Part shown: positions 23,216 through 33,212 of the stretch, piece after piece
How positions within the stretch are numbered: position 1 is the stretch's first letter
Layout of the letters: the number at the start of each line of letters is the position of its first letter
NCBI RefSeq assembly: GCF_024139115.2
Contig: NW_026942506.1
Span: 496,001 to 560,000 of the forward strand
Source of the DNA: Armigeres subalbatus
Lineage: Eukaryota > Arthropoda > Insecta > Diptera > Culicidae
DNA length: 64,000 nt
Direction of reading: 5' to 3'
Translations under genes and position numbers: made by a program
Notes under the pieces: generated by a model
The model's input: the letters and a program-made list of their open reading frames with translations, nothing else
Database searches by the model: none
Told to the model about the DNA's origin: nothing

Positions 23216-26200
23216 TTTTTTTTTTCATATGAGATAGATAGAATATTCATGAAATATGCAAAAATATCCACTGCCTATCGGTGGGAACCTGACGGCGATC
23301 CGTCACATATTGTCCTTTGAGTGTGCGGGACAAAGCCGAGCGCTACTACACTTGGACGCAATAGCCAAACGCTATCAATTTGTAGCAATCATCGGCTGGT
23401 AAACAAACACACTTCGATACTGTGATTGATCTGCAGCTACCTTTTAGGTGTTTGGACCGTATTTACCACATTACCACTAAGATAACTTAATGAGTTGATA
23501 AAATGTTCGAGAATTTTTGAAAAAAAGCTCCCCCTGAAACTCCCCCTAGGCATCGGGGCTAGTTACGCCAATGCAAATCCTCAAATCTGAATTAAATTGT
23601 GAAATTAAAACCGAAATCTGGCCCAAATGCAAATTCCTAAATGAGTGTGTACAAATAAATCCTCAAATCAAACAGATTTTTTAATTGTTTGAAGATTAGA
23701 TTAGATAGCGTCAAAACTGCAAAATCGCTTCTAAATATTCCAAATTGCATCATGGACACAGCAGCTTCTGCCATTTTCGGGGCTGCACTTATCTCAAGTG
23801 CAACCATTTAACCAGTTCGATCGTTCGATTGATTGCGAGCAAAAAAGCACCTTTTGAAGGAAAAAAACCTTTTTTTTTCATATCAACCCATCGACACGTT
23901 TCGTCAAACGGCAGCTTCCTTCGATACACCTCCTATATGGCTTTCAATTTTTGCCTCCACACAAAGGCACTCACCTTCGAATGCATTCGAAAAAAAAAAC
24001 TTTGCATTTGTTTCGATTTTCCCATTCAATCGTCGGTTGGCGCGATTCATTGCGAGATTTATCGTAACGTAGCTCCTGCTCAGAAAGGTTCTCTTTTCAC
24101 TATAGGAAACAAAATTCTGAATTCCAAAATTGGTAAACCTACCCATTCGGATGTGCTGAAACGCCAGCTCGATATCCCCGGTAGGTGAACTTTTTCCACT
24201 GGGTTTCCCCCCTATTCCATATCGACGAATGATTTTCCCATTCATCTCGCGAAATGTTTTGAGTGCGCTGAAAGGGAAACCCTTTCCACCTTCCCTACCT
24301 TCGCCGGTTATTCGTCGAGTCGAGCCGCAGTCTGATCCGATTGATGGATTTATTGGCGGTGATTGTGTGTGGATATGTGGAAAGAAATGAAGGTCGATTG
24401 GACGCCGGGAGTAAACGGTCGGTGCTTTCAGTGTGATGTTGAAGAAGGTTTGAATTTTATTCATTCGTTTATTTGGTAGGCTCATTTGTTGCTGGCTTTT
24501 AAAAAGATTGATGGGATGGTGATCTACCGGGTGAAGAATTGTCCATAGAGTTTTAGATTTTCATTTAAATGGTGATATTTTTTGGCATTTTCAAATTTTT
24601 TAGATCTAAATTATAATAAAATTCAATGTAAATATATTCTTCGAATCATTCCACTATTTCATATTTTTGATAAATTAGTCACAAATGATTAAACAATTCA
24701 GAACACATATGCAAGCACTTCTGAACACCTGCTGAACCTGAAAAATCCCATTGTGCGTCGGCGCTGCTCGGAACTCGCCCATTGATTAAACAAAGCGGTG
24801 TCCAAACCGGCAATTAACTTTCTGCAGCTCGGAACTACTAATATCGCGTTTGAAAACTCACCGTTTTTCGGCTAATTTAAAGCCTAAGTGCGCGCGCGGT
24901 GCTCGATGATGAGATTTAAAGAATATGGGAAGCACGGCAGTAGGTGAGAAAAATCATATGAGCTCCGGGTGCAAGCCGGGTGCGGGAGGGAGCTTCCTGT
25001 GGTAAACGCAGCCGGGGTACTGTCTGACCCCGTATCGACCGGTCCATTGCAGCAACGTTAGGTAAATTCTTTGATAAGAGCATATATTAGATTAGGAAAT
25101 GGGAAGCAATTTCGGCGATTACGGGAACTGCGGGTAATCGATAGCTTAGGCGAGGCTAATTCTTCTGTAACGGAACGAATCGATGCGAATAGTGCTTTGC
25201 ATTTGAATCCTCTATGAAGACCACCCAAGGAAGTGGGCATTTCCCGTGGTTGAAAGCATTGAACTTGTGGGTATGTAGTTGCAGGTGTTTGAATTAGTCA
25301 AATTAATTTACAGGCTACTTCAGTGAGCTTGAGATGCTTCAAGATAGCTCATTTTTTCTAACAGTTCAGCCTTCAAAACGATGAATTAAGTGCAAACTGC
25401 GTTTCATGGTCGTTCTGAAAACGACGATCCAACAATAACGATGCTTCTTCATCAGCTTTATCCAGGATTTATCTTGAATCAAAGACCAAGATTAATGCAC
25501 AAAAAGATCGTGACAGTGATGTCAGTTTTCAACATTTTATTGTCAAACTAGCTGTTTCCTTTCATCAATGAGAGTGCCAACTTCACAGCAACGCATATCC
25601 GAGCTTCAACGGCAACCCTGGTCTGGGCGGGTGGTACCACGCAGCGCGACAAATTATCCCTCTGCTTCGAGAAACTAACATCAACTTCTGCAGCCAAACA
25701 AGCTCCATCCATATGAAGTGGCTGCAACATGCGTTGATGTTGTTTGTCGAACTCCAACAACAAAACCCCCCGCCTCGGCAGCATTCGAAAACGAAACCGA
25801 AACGCATCGTTCTGGTAAAAGATTTCTCGTGTTTTGCTACGCGAGATTCATCTTTGCCGTGATGTCATTTGGGTACCGCACCACCCAGTTGAAGATCCTC
25901 TGAATTCAGTCGCATTCAGTCGAGAGTCGACCAGTCCGCGTCAGTGAGTCGGTATGCGAGTTGCTGCAGTGGTACGGTTGCTAAGGGTGTACGATATGTA
26001 GAATGCCGTAAGAAAAAAAAACTCTTAGAATTTGTAGTTTTAGACAAAACAAGCTATTTCGAAGGTTTCTTGTGAAATTTTTGAATTTCACTGTCAGGCC
26101 GATTACTTTTCTCTCCCGCAGTTTAATTTACTTAACTAATGAGCTAATATTTAGATAAACTGAGGCAAATATCAAATCTCTGTTCAAAAGAAAGCAATGT

Positions 26201-27773
26201 CATCGGAGCTGTAGTGATGAATCAACAAACTCAATTTAGTTTTCAAGAAAATGGTAGAAATCCACACAATGACGGGCTTGGTTACATTAAATATTATGAT
26301 GTCAGCAAGTGTGATGTTTGTGAGATGATTTCATCTAATTTTCGTAATTTCCGGAAAAAAATATAAATAGCTTCAAAGTTGCAAAGCAAAAATCAATCGG
26401 ATTTCCAGGAACGATTCAAAAGCGTTTATAACGCTACTAAGTTTCCATTTTTGAATGAAAGACTAAAATAAAATCGTAAAAACTTCAATCATTTTACAGA
26501 TTTCGGTATATTTAGACCAACGCCAGAGTCGCCCGTTACCAACCACGCAGTCTACGGAGGGTCCGGAAATCGTCTTCCACATTTTCCACCAACTTTTTTC
26601 GCTGTTGAAAGCCATTTTTATCGGGTTACTGTCCAACATTCTGATCCATCTGATTTATAATTTTATTTATAATTATATTTTTTTTCTTTTTCATAAATAT
26701 TTAGCTTTGTGTATCTGCTTTTCTTGGTACTCTGGTGGTAGTATTTCACTGTTGTACATCATCTGAATAAGAATCAATCTCATAGGTGTCGGATTTCTTT
26801 TTTTATAAATTAATAACTTAACACACAGATATTTCACAATTAATTTTTATTATTTTTTTGATTTCTTTTTCGTTTGGTTTACACACATCAGTCCCCAACA
26901 TCGTTCGTCGCAAATTCGATTTACGCTCAATTTCATTCCTTCGCTCTCGTGTAGCTCGTCGCAATTGAATATCTCTCGATGATATTCTAATAATTTGTCT
27001 GATAGAATAGACAAATCGTACGATATGTGTTCTCTTCAAACGACTGAATTAGTAATCTAACATTTTCGATATTATCTTACTTTCTGAATGCAATGGTATC
27101 AATTAATTGTGTATATTATTCTACTATTCCTTACATCCGTCTATTATTAGCTTACCAGGCTCTAGAATGTCAGTCTTGCATCAAAATAAAAAAAAAATCA
27201 TCAGATTGGATTTCCTTCAACTAGTCTACCCGGATCGAACGTCTACTCGCCTGTAAAAGACATCGGAGATGTACCAATCCACTCAAGGATTGGATTCAAT
27301 CGTACCAACCTTGTCGAAGGTTGCACTGATTCAACTGAATCAAAATTTCTCTATTGTTTCCGTACACACTAGCGCCGACAACTGGCTAAATCTTAAACCA
27401 ACATTTCTCCAATACCACGTTTCCATCCTTCCGAGTAACTTCGTTATAGATATCAACTTTCAAAATCTCATCAATTTTGCCACCGAGTGGCTGAATTTCA
27501 ACCCGATCTTATCTCCGATACTACGTTTTCAACGACGATTGTATTAAAATCTCCCGAAATTGTAATTTCTTGATTACCAAACTCGATTAATAATTTCTCC
27601 AACTAATCAAATTTATGCTATTGTTTTCTCAGAGATTACGAAGATTTAATTGAAGAAAATACTTTAGCTGTTTTTACTACTTAGGGTAAAAAATTCAACA
27701 AGGGAGAAACTAAGCGCCTTCCAACGCAATTTGATCCCTTGCACCAAATCTATATATACTTCATTTTGCTTAC
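23216..27773. other. Unique sequence, no recognised gene
   Basis: Long stretch with overlapping short frames on both strands (for example plus 23745-24188 and minus 23904-24485 across each other), none with a motif I recognise. AT-rich patches occur at 26640-26710 and 26800-26870. It may contain intron or enhancer sequence of the downstream gene, but nothing in the sequence decides this. Confidence 0.4.
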
Positions 27774-27976
27774 TGTGAGTATGCGCCCCTTGGTTGAAGT
27801 AGCTCAGTAAGACGATAACCGTCACTTCTCAAAATGAGCTACTTAGCACGTTGGGCAACACGCGATCGTAGCAACCTGTCCACGAGCTTTGACAGATCGT
27901 CCTCTTTCAACGGCTAACTAACCTCGAGGTATGTGCACAAGGACCAGATACCACGTGCTGAGTGATTCCTGCTTAC
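27774..27976 (+). mobile_element. 5' LTR of a truncated gypsy-type element
   Basis: This segment, opening TGTGAGTATGCGCCCCTTGG and containing ACACGCGATCG, ACCTGTCCACGAGC and AACCTCGAGG, is repeated directly at 29955-30165 with few differences (about nine extra bases in the second copy after CTCGAGG). Ty3/gypsy protease and RT remnants lie between the two copies, which supports an LTR identity. TTTGGCGATCCTGCCA, just downstream at about 27993, could be the primer-binding region. The 3' border is approximate. Confidence 0.75.
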
Positions 27977-28614
27977 AGTCCAGTGCTCACATTTTGGCGA
28001 TCCTGCCAGAATTTTAGTTTTGGATATCTGAGTTATAGAAACCAGCAGTAAAGTCACAGGTCGTTTCAGGAACGTTTGAGTGTTAACATTCCTGGATTAT
28101 TCAGAATGACTGCAGAATGAAGCAGTTAAATGACTAAGTGGACCGTTTCTACTTGAGTCGATGATCTGCTAAGTTTGTCATTGAATTGCTGGATTGGTCG
28201 GAAGGACTCCAGAAAAAGGCAATTTGAGAACAATAAGTGGACCGTTTTCACTCTTTAGCATACTGCGGTTATTGCTAATAAAATGAATTTGCAAACAAGA
28301 GATGGACTGTTTTCACTCTTGTCAGCGAACCACGGAGGTTGTCATAAAGTTTTTTGAATAGTACCTCTAAAGTGGTCTTTACTGCATTCGAAATAACCTA
28401 TTCTTCATTAGTCAAAAGCTGACATTTTTACAATGATATGGAAATGCTGATATCATCTTCCAAACTTAGACGTACATGTTCATGTAGAATTAGAGGCGAA
28501 AGTATAGAATTGATAGTTCCGTTAGGATACGGCAGGCATGAAGAATGTTTTTATAGAAGTCGATTTGAAAGCGAGCGGAGGGCAATATTTGTGATGGCAC
28601 ATTTTTGTTCTTGT
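27977..28614 (+). mobile_element. Untranslated leader of the gypsy-type element
   Basis: Sequence between the 5' LTR and the SINE fragment. It holds imperfect repeats of GTGGACCGTTTTCACTC (about 28138, 28240 and 28305) but no gag-like zinc knuckle or capsid motif. The element has evidently lost gag. The frame at 28438-28686 is not recognisable and runs into the SINE fragment. Confidence 0.4.
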
Positions 28615-28619
28615 GATAC

Positions 28620-28735
28620 GAAATTCTCCGCTGGTCCACTGGGTGTTATGTGTCCTGTCCGTTGTCTTATGCTAGGTGTTATGTGACTTGTACGACCTGT
28701 GGTCGAAAACGGTGTTCCTGTCTTATTTTTTTTTA
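28620..28735 (+). mobile_element. SINE fragment, copy B (3' part)
   Basis: CTGTCCGTTGTCTTATGCTAGG followed by TGTACGACCTGTGGTCGAAAAC and GGTGTTCCTGTCTTA matches the 3' body of the SINE at 10285-10580, and ends in a T-rich tail directly against the gypsy protease segment. The tRNA-like head is absent, so the copy is 5' truncated. Confidence 0.75.
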
Positions 28736-29155
28736 ATTATTGACTCGGGAGCAGATGTGAACGTCGTTGGTGGGAACGACTGGATGCGACTAAAACGAGA
28801 GAATTCCATGAAGGTCATGCTAAACTCCATCCGATACTGGTGCCCTTAGCAAACGAGCTGCATACATATGGTTTTAGGCATCCAATTACCATCAATGTAG
28901 CATTCAAACCCGAGATATGTGTTCCTGGAACGCAGAGACCGGCCGATTGAAACAACATTCTACGTCGCGAATAAAGGTAGACGCTCGTTACTCGGCAGAT
29001 CAGCGGCAAGCGATATGGGCTTGCTTCATGTTGGAATCAATATCAACTGTGGAAACACGATGGACAAACTAGAATTCCCCAAAGTCCCAGGGATCAAGAA
29101 TAAATTCAGTGTCAATAAGAAGATTGGTCCTGTCAAGAACGTCTACTATAATGTA
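28736..29155 (+). pseudogene. Ty3/gypsy aspartic protease remnant
   Basis: The translation holds the retropepsin active-site motif DSGA (28742-28753) followed by DVNV. About 80 codons later comes LLGRSAASDMGLL (about 28989-29027), the second conserved protease block, in the LLG-x-TA-x-LG form seen in Ty3/gypsy elements. A stop codon near 28848 and a frame change separate the two halves, so it cannot make an active enzyme. The preceding bases are SINE tail and the following bases are a MITE; the polyprotein frame resumes beyond the MITE at 29430. Confidence 0.8.
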
Positions 29156-29429
29156 CACCCAACCAGCGGATGTTAGATTTTCTAACAATTCTGTATAAGA
29201 ATTACGAATCTACCAAAACCTGTATAAGAACTGGGCATATGCAAAATTGTTAGATTCTTATACAAGTGTTGTATAAGAATCTAACAATTTTGTAAGCTTT
29301 TCTGAAAATATTTGCTTGAGAGATTACATTTTTTGTATAAGAATCTAACAATTTCGCATATGCCCAATTCTTATACAGGTTTTGTCTTATACAGAGTTGT
29401 TAGAAAATCTAACAACCGCCGGTTGGGTG
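29156..29429. mobile_element. Palindromic MITE inserted in gypsy pol (TA target)
   Basis: A 274-bp element with ends CACCCAACC and GGTTGGGTG. Inverted pairing continues through TTAGATTTTCTAACAA, TCTGTATAAGA and GGGCATATGC. TA flanks both ends (29154-29155 and 29430-29431). Removing the element plus one TA joins the codons for YYN to VPAAF in a single frame, which is the expected gypsy protease-to-RT linker. The TA duplication points to Tc1/mariner-type mobilisation. There is no transposase. Confidence 0.92.
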
Positions 29430-29695
29430 TACCGGCTGCTTTCATAGATCGACTACTGGATATGGAAAGCCGTGGTATAATGGAACGAGTTACAAAAGCG
29501 TCTCGGCATGTCCGCGGTCGCTAAAGGCAAATATGATTTTCAATTAGTCGTCAGTATGAGAGGATCTAATAAAGCGATCAACCGGGAGTACTATCGCCTG
29601 CCGCTATTCGAAGAAGTATAGGTCAAACTTCATGGGGCACATTATTTCTCGAAGCTGGATGTACACACTAACTTTTTCTATTTCGAGCTCGGCAA
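29430..29695 (+). pseudogene. Ty3/gypsy reverse transcriptase N-terminal remnant
   Basis: The translation shows the gypsy RT opening: a P-AAF-DRLL helix, GIMERV, then (after a frame change near 29520) LVVSMRGSNKAI, REYYRLPL and FSKLD, the motif that contains the first catalytic aspartate. An in-frame stop separates LPLFEEV from VKLHG. The sequence ends after the FELG-like stretch, so the YxDD palm motif, RNase H and integrase are missing. The remaining distance to the 3' LTR is only about 260 bp, so most of pol is deleted. Confidence 0.82.
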
Positions 29696-29954
29696 AATTG
29701 GGTACCGCTGTAGCTCAGTAAATTTCAAAACATAGCTTCGGCAGAAAATTTCTCTCATTACTGATTCTCAGCAAAATATTTGCTCCATCTCAACAACCGA
29801 AACGTCACTTTTACTGAGATGTCGGCAAAAATCATGTTTGCTGAAACTTGGCGGGAAATTAAAAAAAAAAGATGAGATCCCGGCGAAAAAAATAAGTGTG
29901 TAAGTAACGCATATTTTTTTAAATTTTTTTTTCTTTTACGGAGAGGAAGGAAGA
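29696..29954. other. Spacer between RT remnant and 3' LTR
   Basis: AT-rich sequence with repeated phrases such as TCAGCAAAATATTTGCT and GTCGGCAAAAATCATGTTTG that can pair in part, so it may hold another small non-autonomous element. Borders cannot be fixed. No coding content. Confidence 0.3.
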
Positions 29955-30165
29955 TGTGAGTATGCGCCCCTTGGTTGAAGTAGCTCAGTAAGACGATAAC
30001 TGTCACTGCTCGAAATGAGCTACTAAGCACGTCGGGCAACACGCGATCGCAGCAACCTGTCCACGAGCTTTGACAGATCGTCCTCTTTCAACGGCTAACT
30101 AACCTCGAGGTAAGACGTGTGTGCACATGGACCAGATACCACGTGCTAAGATTGATAAGCCTTAC
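29955..30165 (+). mobile_element. 3' LTR of the truncated gypsy-type element
   Basis: Direct repeat of 27774-27976, beginning TGTGAGTATGCGCCCCTTGG and carrying the same CAACCTGTCCACGAGC and AACCTCGAGG blocks. It differs by scattered substitutions and by about nine additional bases after CTCGAGG. The two-LTR arrangement with pol remnants between makes this a 2.4-kb deletion derivative rather than a solo LTR. Confidence 0.75.
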
Positions 30166-30234
30166 TGCCTAAAACCATTTCTCCAATTATTGGTTCATTG
30201 TTCCAATAGTAGCGGTATTTCATAACTCATGTTC

Positions 30235-30940
30235 CCGTATTATATTTCCTCCAGGAATTTCCCAGAAAATCCTCCGGAAATTACTTCAGAGATTATTCCA
30301 GAAATTTCTTTGGAAACTCCTCAAGAAATTCATTTGAAAATTCAAAGAAAAAATTTTAAGAAAATTTGTTCAGAAATTCCGTAACGAATTCTTTTAGGAA
30401 TTTCTTCAAAAGTTCTTTTTAGAAATTCCTTTATAAATTTCTTTGAAATTCTTTTGAAAATTTCTTCGGAAATAGGTAAAAAAAATGTTGAGGATACCTA
30501 CAGAAATTGTATTAGGAATAGCTTCCGAAAGTCCTTTGAGAGAAATTATTTGGAAATTCCATTAGAAATTTCGTTGGATATTTCTTTAGGAGTTGGTTCG
30601 GAAATAAATTTAAGAATTTCTTCGGGATGTTTTAGGAAATTCATCAGAAATGCTTTTGGGAACTCCTCCAGGAACTCACTCAGGAAAATTACTGCAGGAA
30701 TTCCTTTTCAAATTTGTCCAGTGTTTCATTGGGAAAACTCTCCGGTAAGGCTTTTCTTCAAATTTACCCTGGAAATTCCGTATAAACAGTTCCACCAGTT
30801 CTTCCAACATCTTCCATTTCTAATTTCCTGAGAATTATCGACGGAAAAATTGCATAAAGAAATTCAAGAATGCCGGGAGTTCCTTCAGAAATTCCTTTTG
30901 GAATTCATTTCGTAGTTCCAGAGGAATTACGCAAATATAC
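30235..30940. repeat. Degenerate GGAATTTC/GAAATTCC array
   Basis: Irregular units of 20 to 27 bp built on AGAAATTCCTTNGGAATTTC. The plus frame at 30454-30831 is a translation of the repeat. The vocabulary matches the longer block at 36470-38640 and, more loosely, the clean 24-bp array at 55.6-57.3 kb. Confidence 0.8.
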
Positions 30941-31542
30941 TATATTAACAATATGATTCACTCTCACGAAATTTTGGCGACACCGCATGTGGCGCCATCC
31001 GTGCCCAAAAGGATCGATACACGCTGAAACGAAACTACCCAAAATATGAGGATCGGTAAACACACACACTTCAAAATGTCATCACAAAAAAAATAGGGAT
31101 GTCTTATGTTTTTTGTGCACATAATCGATTAAAGTTAATCGAATACCAACGGAAAATCAAATGTTGTAGCAAAATTTGGTAGACATTTTTTTTACTAATA
31201 TGTATAACAAATTAGATGCTGCGCGTTGAACCGCCGGTGCACCATATCGATACACGGTGAAACATTTGGGAAGCTAGGAGGTTGCTGTTGAAGTTAATAC
31301 TTAATATTCTGCATTCACATCTCGTTTCATACTCGCTCTCTGTTCTCACACTTTTTTGCTGGTTTTCATCTTACACTGGCCCAATTCTGAAGCTATATTT
31401 TTAATTTTTTGTTGTTTTAATTTTAAAAATATTTAGAGGCATCAAATAATACGGTTCTTTGGGAAATTTGACAAAAAAAAAAATCAAAGAATCGACTGAG
31501 AGAAAAAAACAAGGTTATACTCAAGGACGCAAATCTTCGTTT
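30941..31542. other. No gene seen
   Basis: Unique AT-rich sequence. The plus frame at 31459-31647 overlaps the next MITE and is not supported. CACCGCATGTGGCGCCATCC near 30980 is a normal-complexity patch without a recognised role. Confidence 0.4.
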
Positions 31543-31744
31543 CCCAAGCAACCAGAAGTTCAGATTTTACTTAAATTTACTCTTAACCGAACTAATTGGT
31601 TCACTATGGTTCACATCAAGTTCCAAGCATCCTTAACGGAACTTTAAAGTTCACTTTTACGCTCCCACCGTACAAAAAATTACTTAAAATGAGAGCTGAT
31701 TAAGCCAAAATAGCCCTTCTTATCCGAACTTCTGGTTGCTTGGG
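31543..31744. mobile_element. MITE with CCCAAGCAACCAGAAGTTC termini
   Basis: A 202-bp element whose left end CCCAAGCAACCAGAAGTTC is the exact inverse of the right end GAACTTCTGGTTGCTTGGG. The internal sequence is not palindromic and carries repeated TTAAG/GGTTCAC phrases. The flanks are T rich (TTT on both sides), compatible with a 2 or 3 bp target duplication that cannot be distinguished from background. The CCCA start recalls the element at 44331. Confidence 0.85.
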
Positions 31745-31898
31745 TTTACTATCAGTTACATAGACGTTTTGATCCGACGCTCGACAATGCAGGCACGAAT
31801 ATCTCGCAGCATGCTGTCAAACTTCCATACCAAATTATCCACCCGATCCTTTACAGAAAATTGATAATCGAACTTAAAAAATGAATATCTACCGGGAT

Positions 31899-32388
31899 CA
31901 GGCATTGCAATATCATCTGAGCACAGGATATTATCTTTGTTTATGCAAAGATATTATCCCTAATCAAAGAGCACTCTGGAAAGATATTATCATTTGAGCA
32001 TTCAATGATGATCCAGATAGCCAGCGTGTTTCGGGGTTTGTTCACGTTGCGAGGGCGTTGCTACAACAAAAACAGTGAAAAAATGTTTCTCCATGGCGAA
32101 CATTGCACTTTGTTTACTGAGCAGATAGATAACTAAGATCGATATCCCTCGATATCATCAGTATCTTTGCTCAGAAGATCTTTTTTTTTCTTTTTTTTTT
32201 TTTTGTTGTAGCATGCCATGTTGTAGCAACGCCCTCGCAACGTGAACAAACCCCGAAACACGCTGGCTATCTGGATCATCATTGAATGCTCAAATGATAA
32301 TATCTTTCCAGAGTGCTCTTTGATTAGGGATAATATCTTTGCATAAACAAAGATAATATCCTGTGCTCAGATGATATTGCAATGCCTG
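31899..32388. mobile_element. 490-bp snapback palindrome (MITE-like)
   Basis: The left arm 31899-32067 opens CAGGCATTGCAATATCATC and is repeated almost perfectly in reverse complement as the right arm 32220-32388, ending GATGATATTGCAATGCCTG. Each arm is about 169 bp. The 152-bp loop includes a pyrimidine-rich T tract near 32180-32215. Each arm contains a smaller palindrome around GATATTATC/GATAATATC. No convincing target duplication is visible. A transcript would fold into a long double strand. Confidence 0.9.
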
Positions 32389-33198
32389 GTTTAAACATAT
32401 ACGAACGTAGAAAATAATTCAAGTACTTCTGGAGAGAATTCGTTAATGGATCAAATTGATTTTTATAGAGGGTAATTGTGCCGGTTTTGGCCACCTTAGT
32501 GCCTAACATGACCAATCCTGAAAAAGCATTTTTTCAAAAAAAAAAAAAACGATCAGTTTGAACAGTTAAGAAGCAAAGCCAAATTGTTTTAATTGCGGTA
32601 AATTATGCAATATGTAAATGAAATAAAGTTTGGCCACCGAGTCCATATGATTTCTTTTAAGGCCGATACAAATATTTAAGGACTATTTTGTCTCCCCCCC
32701 CCTCGGATTTTTTTTTTGCCAAAAAATAATATTTTTAGGGGGCAACAAAATAAAATTCGGATAATTTTGAGGTTTTTAAAACATTCTTTAGCAAATCCAA
32801 GGAGTTTTTTGATTTTTTTCATTTTAATATTTATTTTTTATTATCCCCCCGCCTTGACAATATGTAAATGAACCAGACCAGTAGGACAAAATGTTAGTTC
32901 AATATTTGTAACGGCCTAATTTGTTCACCACGTCAAAATATAAAGCTATAACATTCTTTTGTTGTGGTATGCTATATTGTGGACCTGATCTCATTATCAA
33001 TATGGCTATCTTATCTGCAAAAAAATCTGCACTTTATTATGTCATACAAAAGTTGAACAAAAAGGGGGGGTGGAGGCAACACTTTATCAACATTCAAATG
33101 ACCATAACTCTGTGAAATATCAATAGATTTCTTTGGTTCTGCTAGGGTTCGAAAAGAAAACTCACCTTGTTTTGGAAAATGTATGTTCAAAGCACTGA
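32389..33198. other. Spacer with dispersed repeat copy at 32690-32860
   Basis: The part from about 32690 to 32810 is the inverted counterpart of 8295-8428 (CCCCTCGGATTTTTT, then AATAATATTTTTAGGGGG and TTAGCAAATCCAAGGAG). Homopolymer C and T tracts flank it. The rest is AT-rich without a supported gene. Confidence 0.65.
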
Positions 33199-33212
33199 AT
33201 ACCGGCAAGGAT

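Noticed and set aside
23745..24485. Overlapping frames of 147 (plus) and 193 (minus) codons
   Set aside because: They lie on opposite strands over the same DNA, and neither shows a domain, biased composition or splice support.
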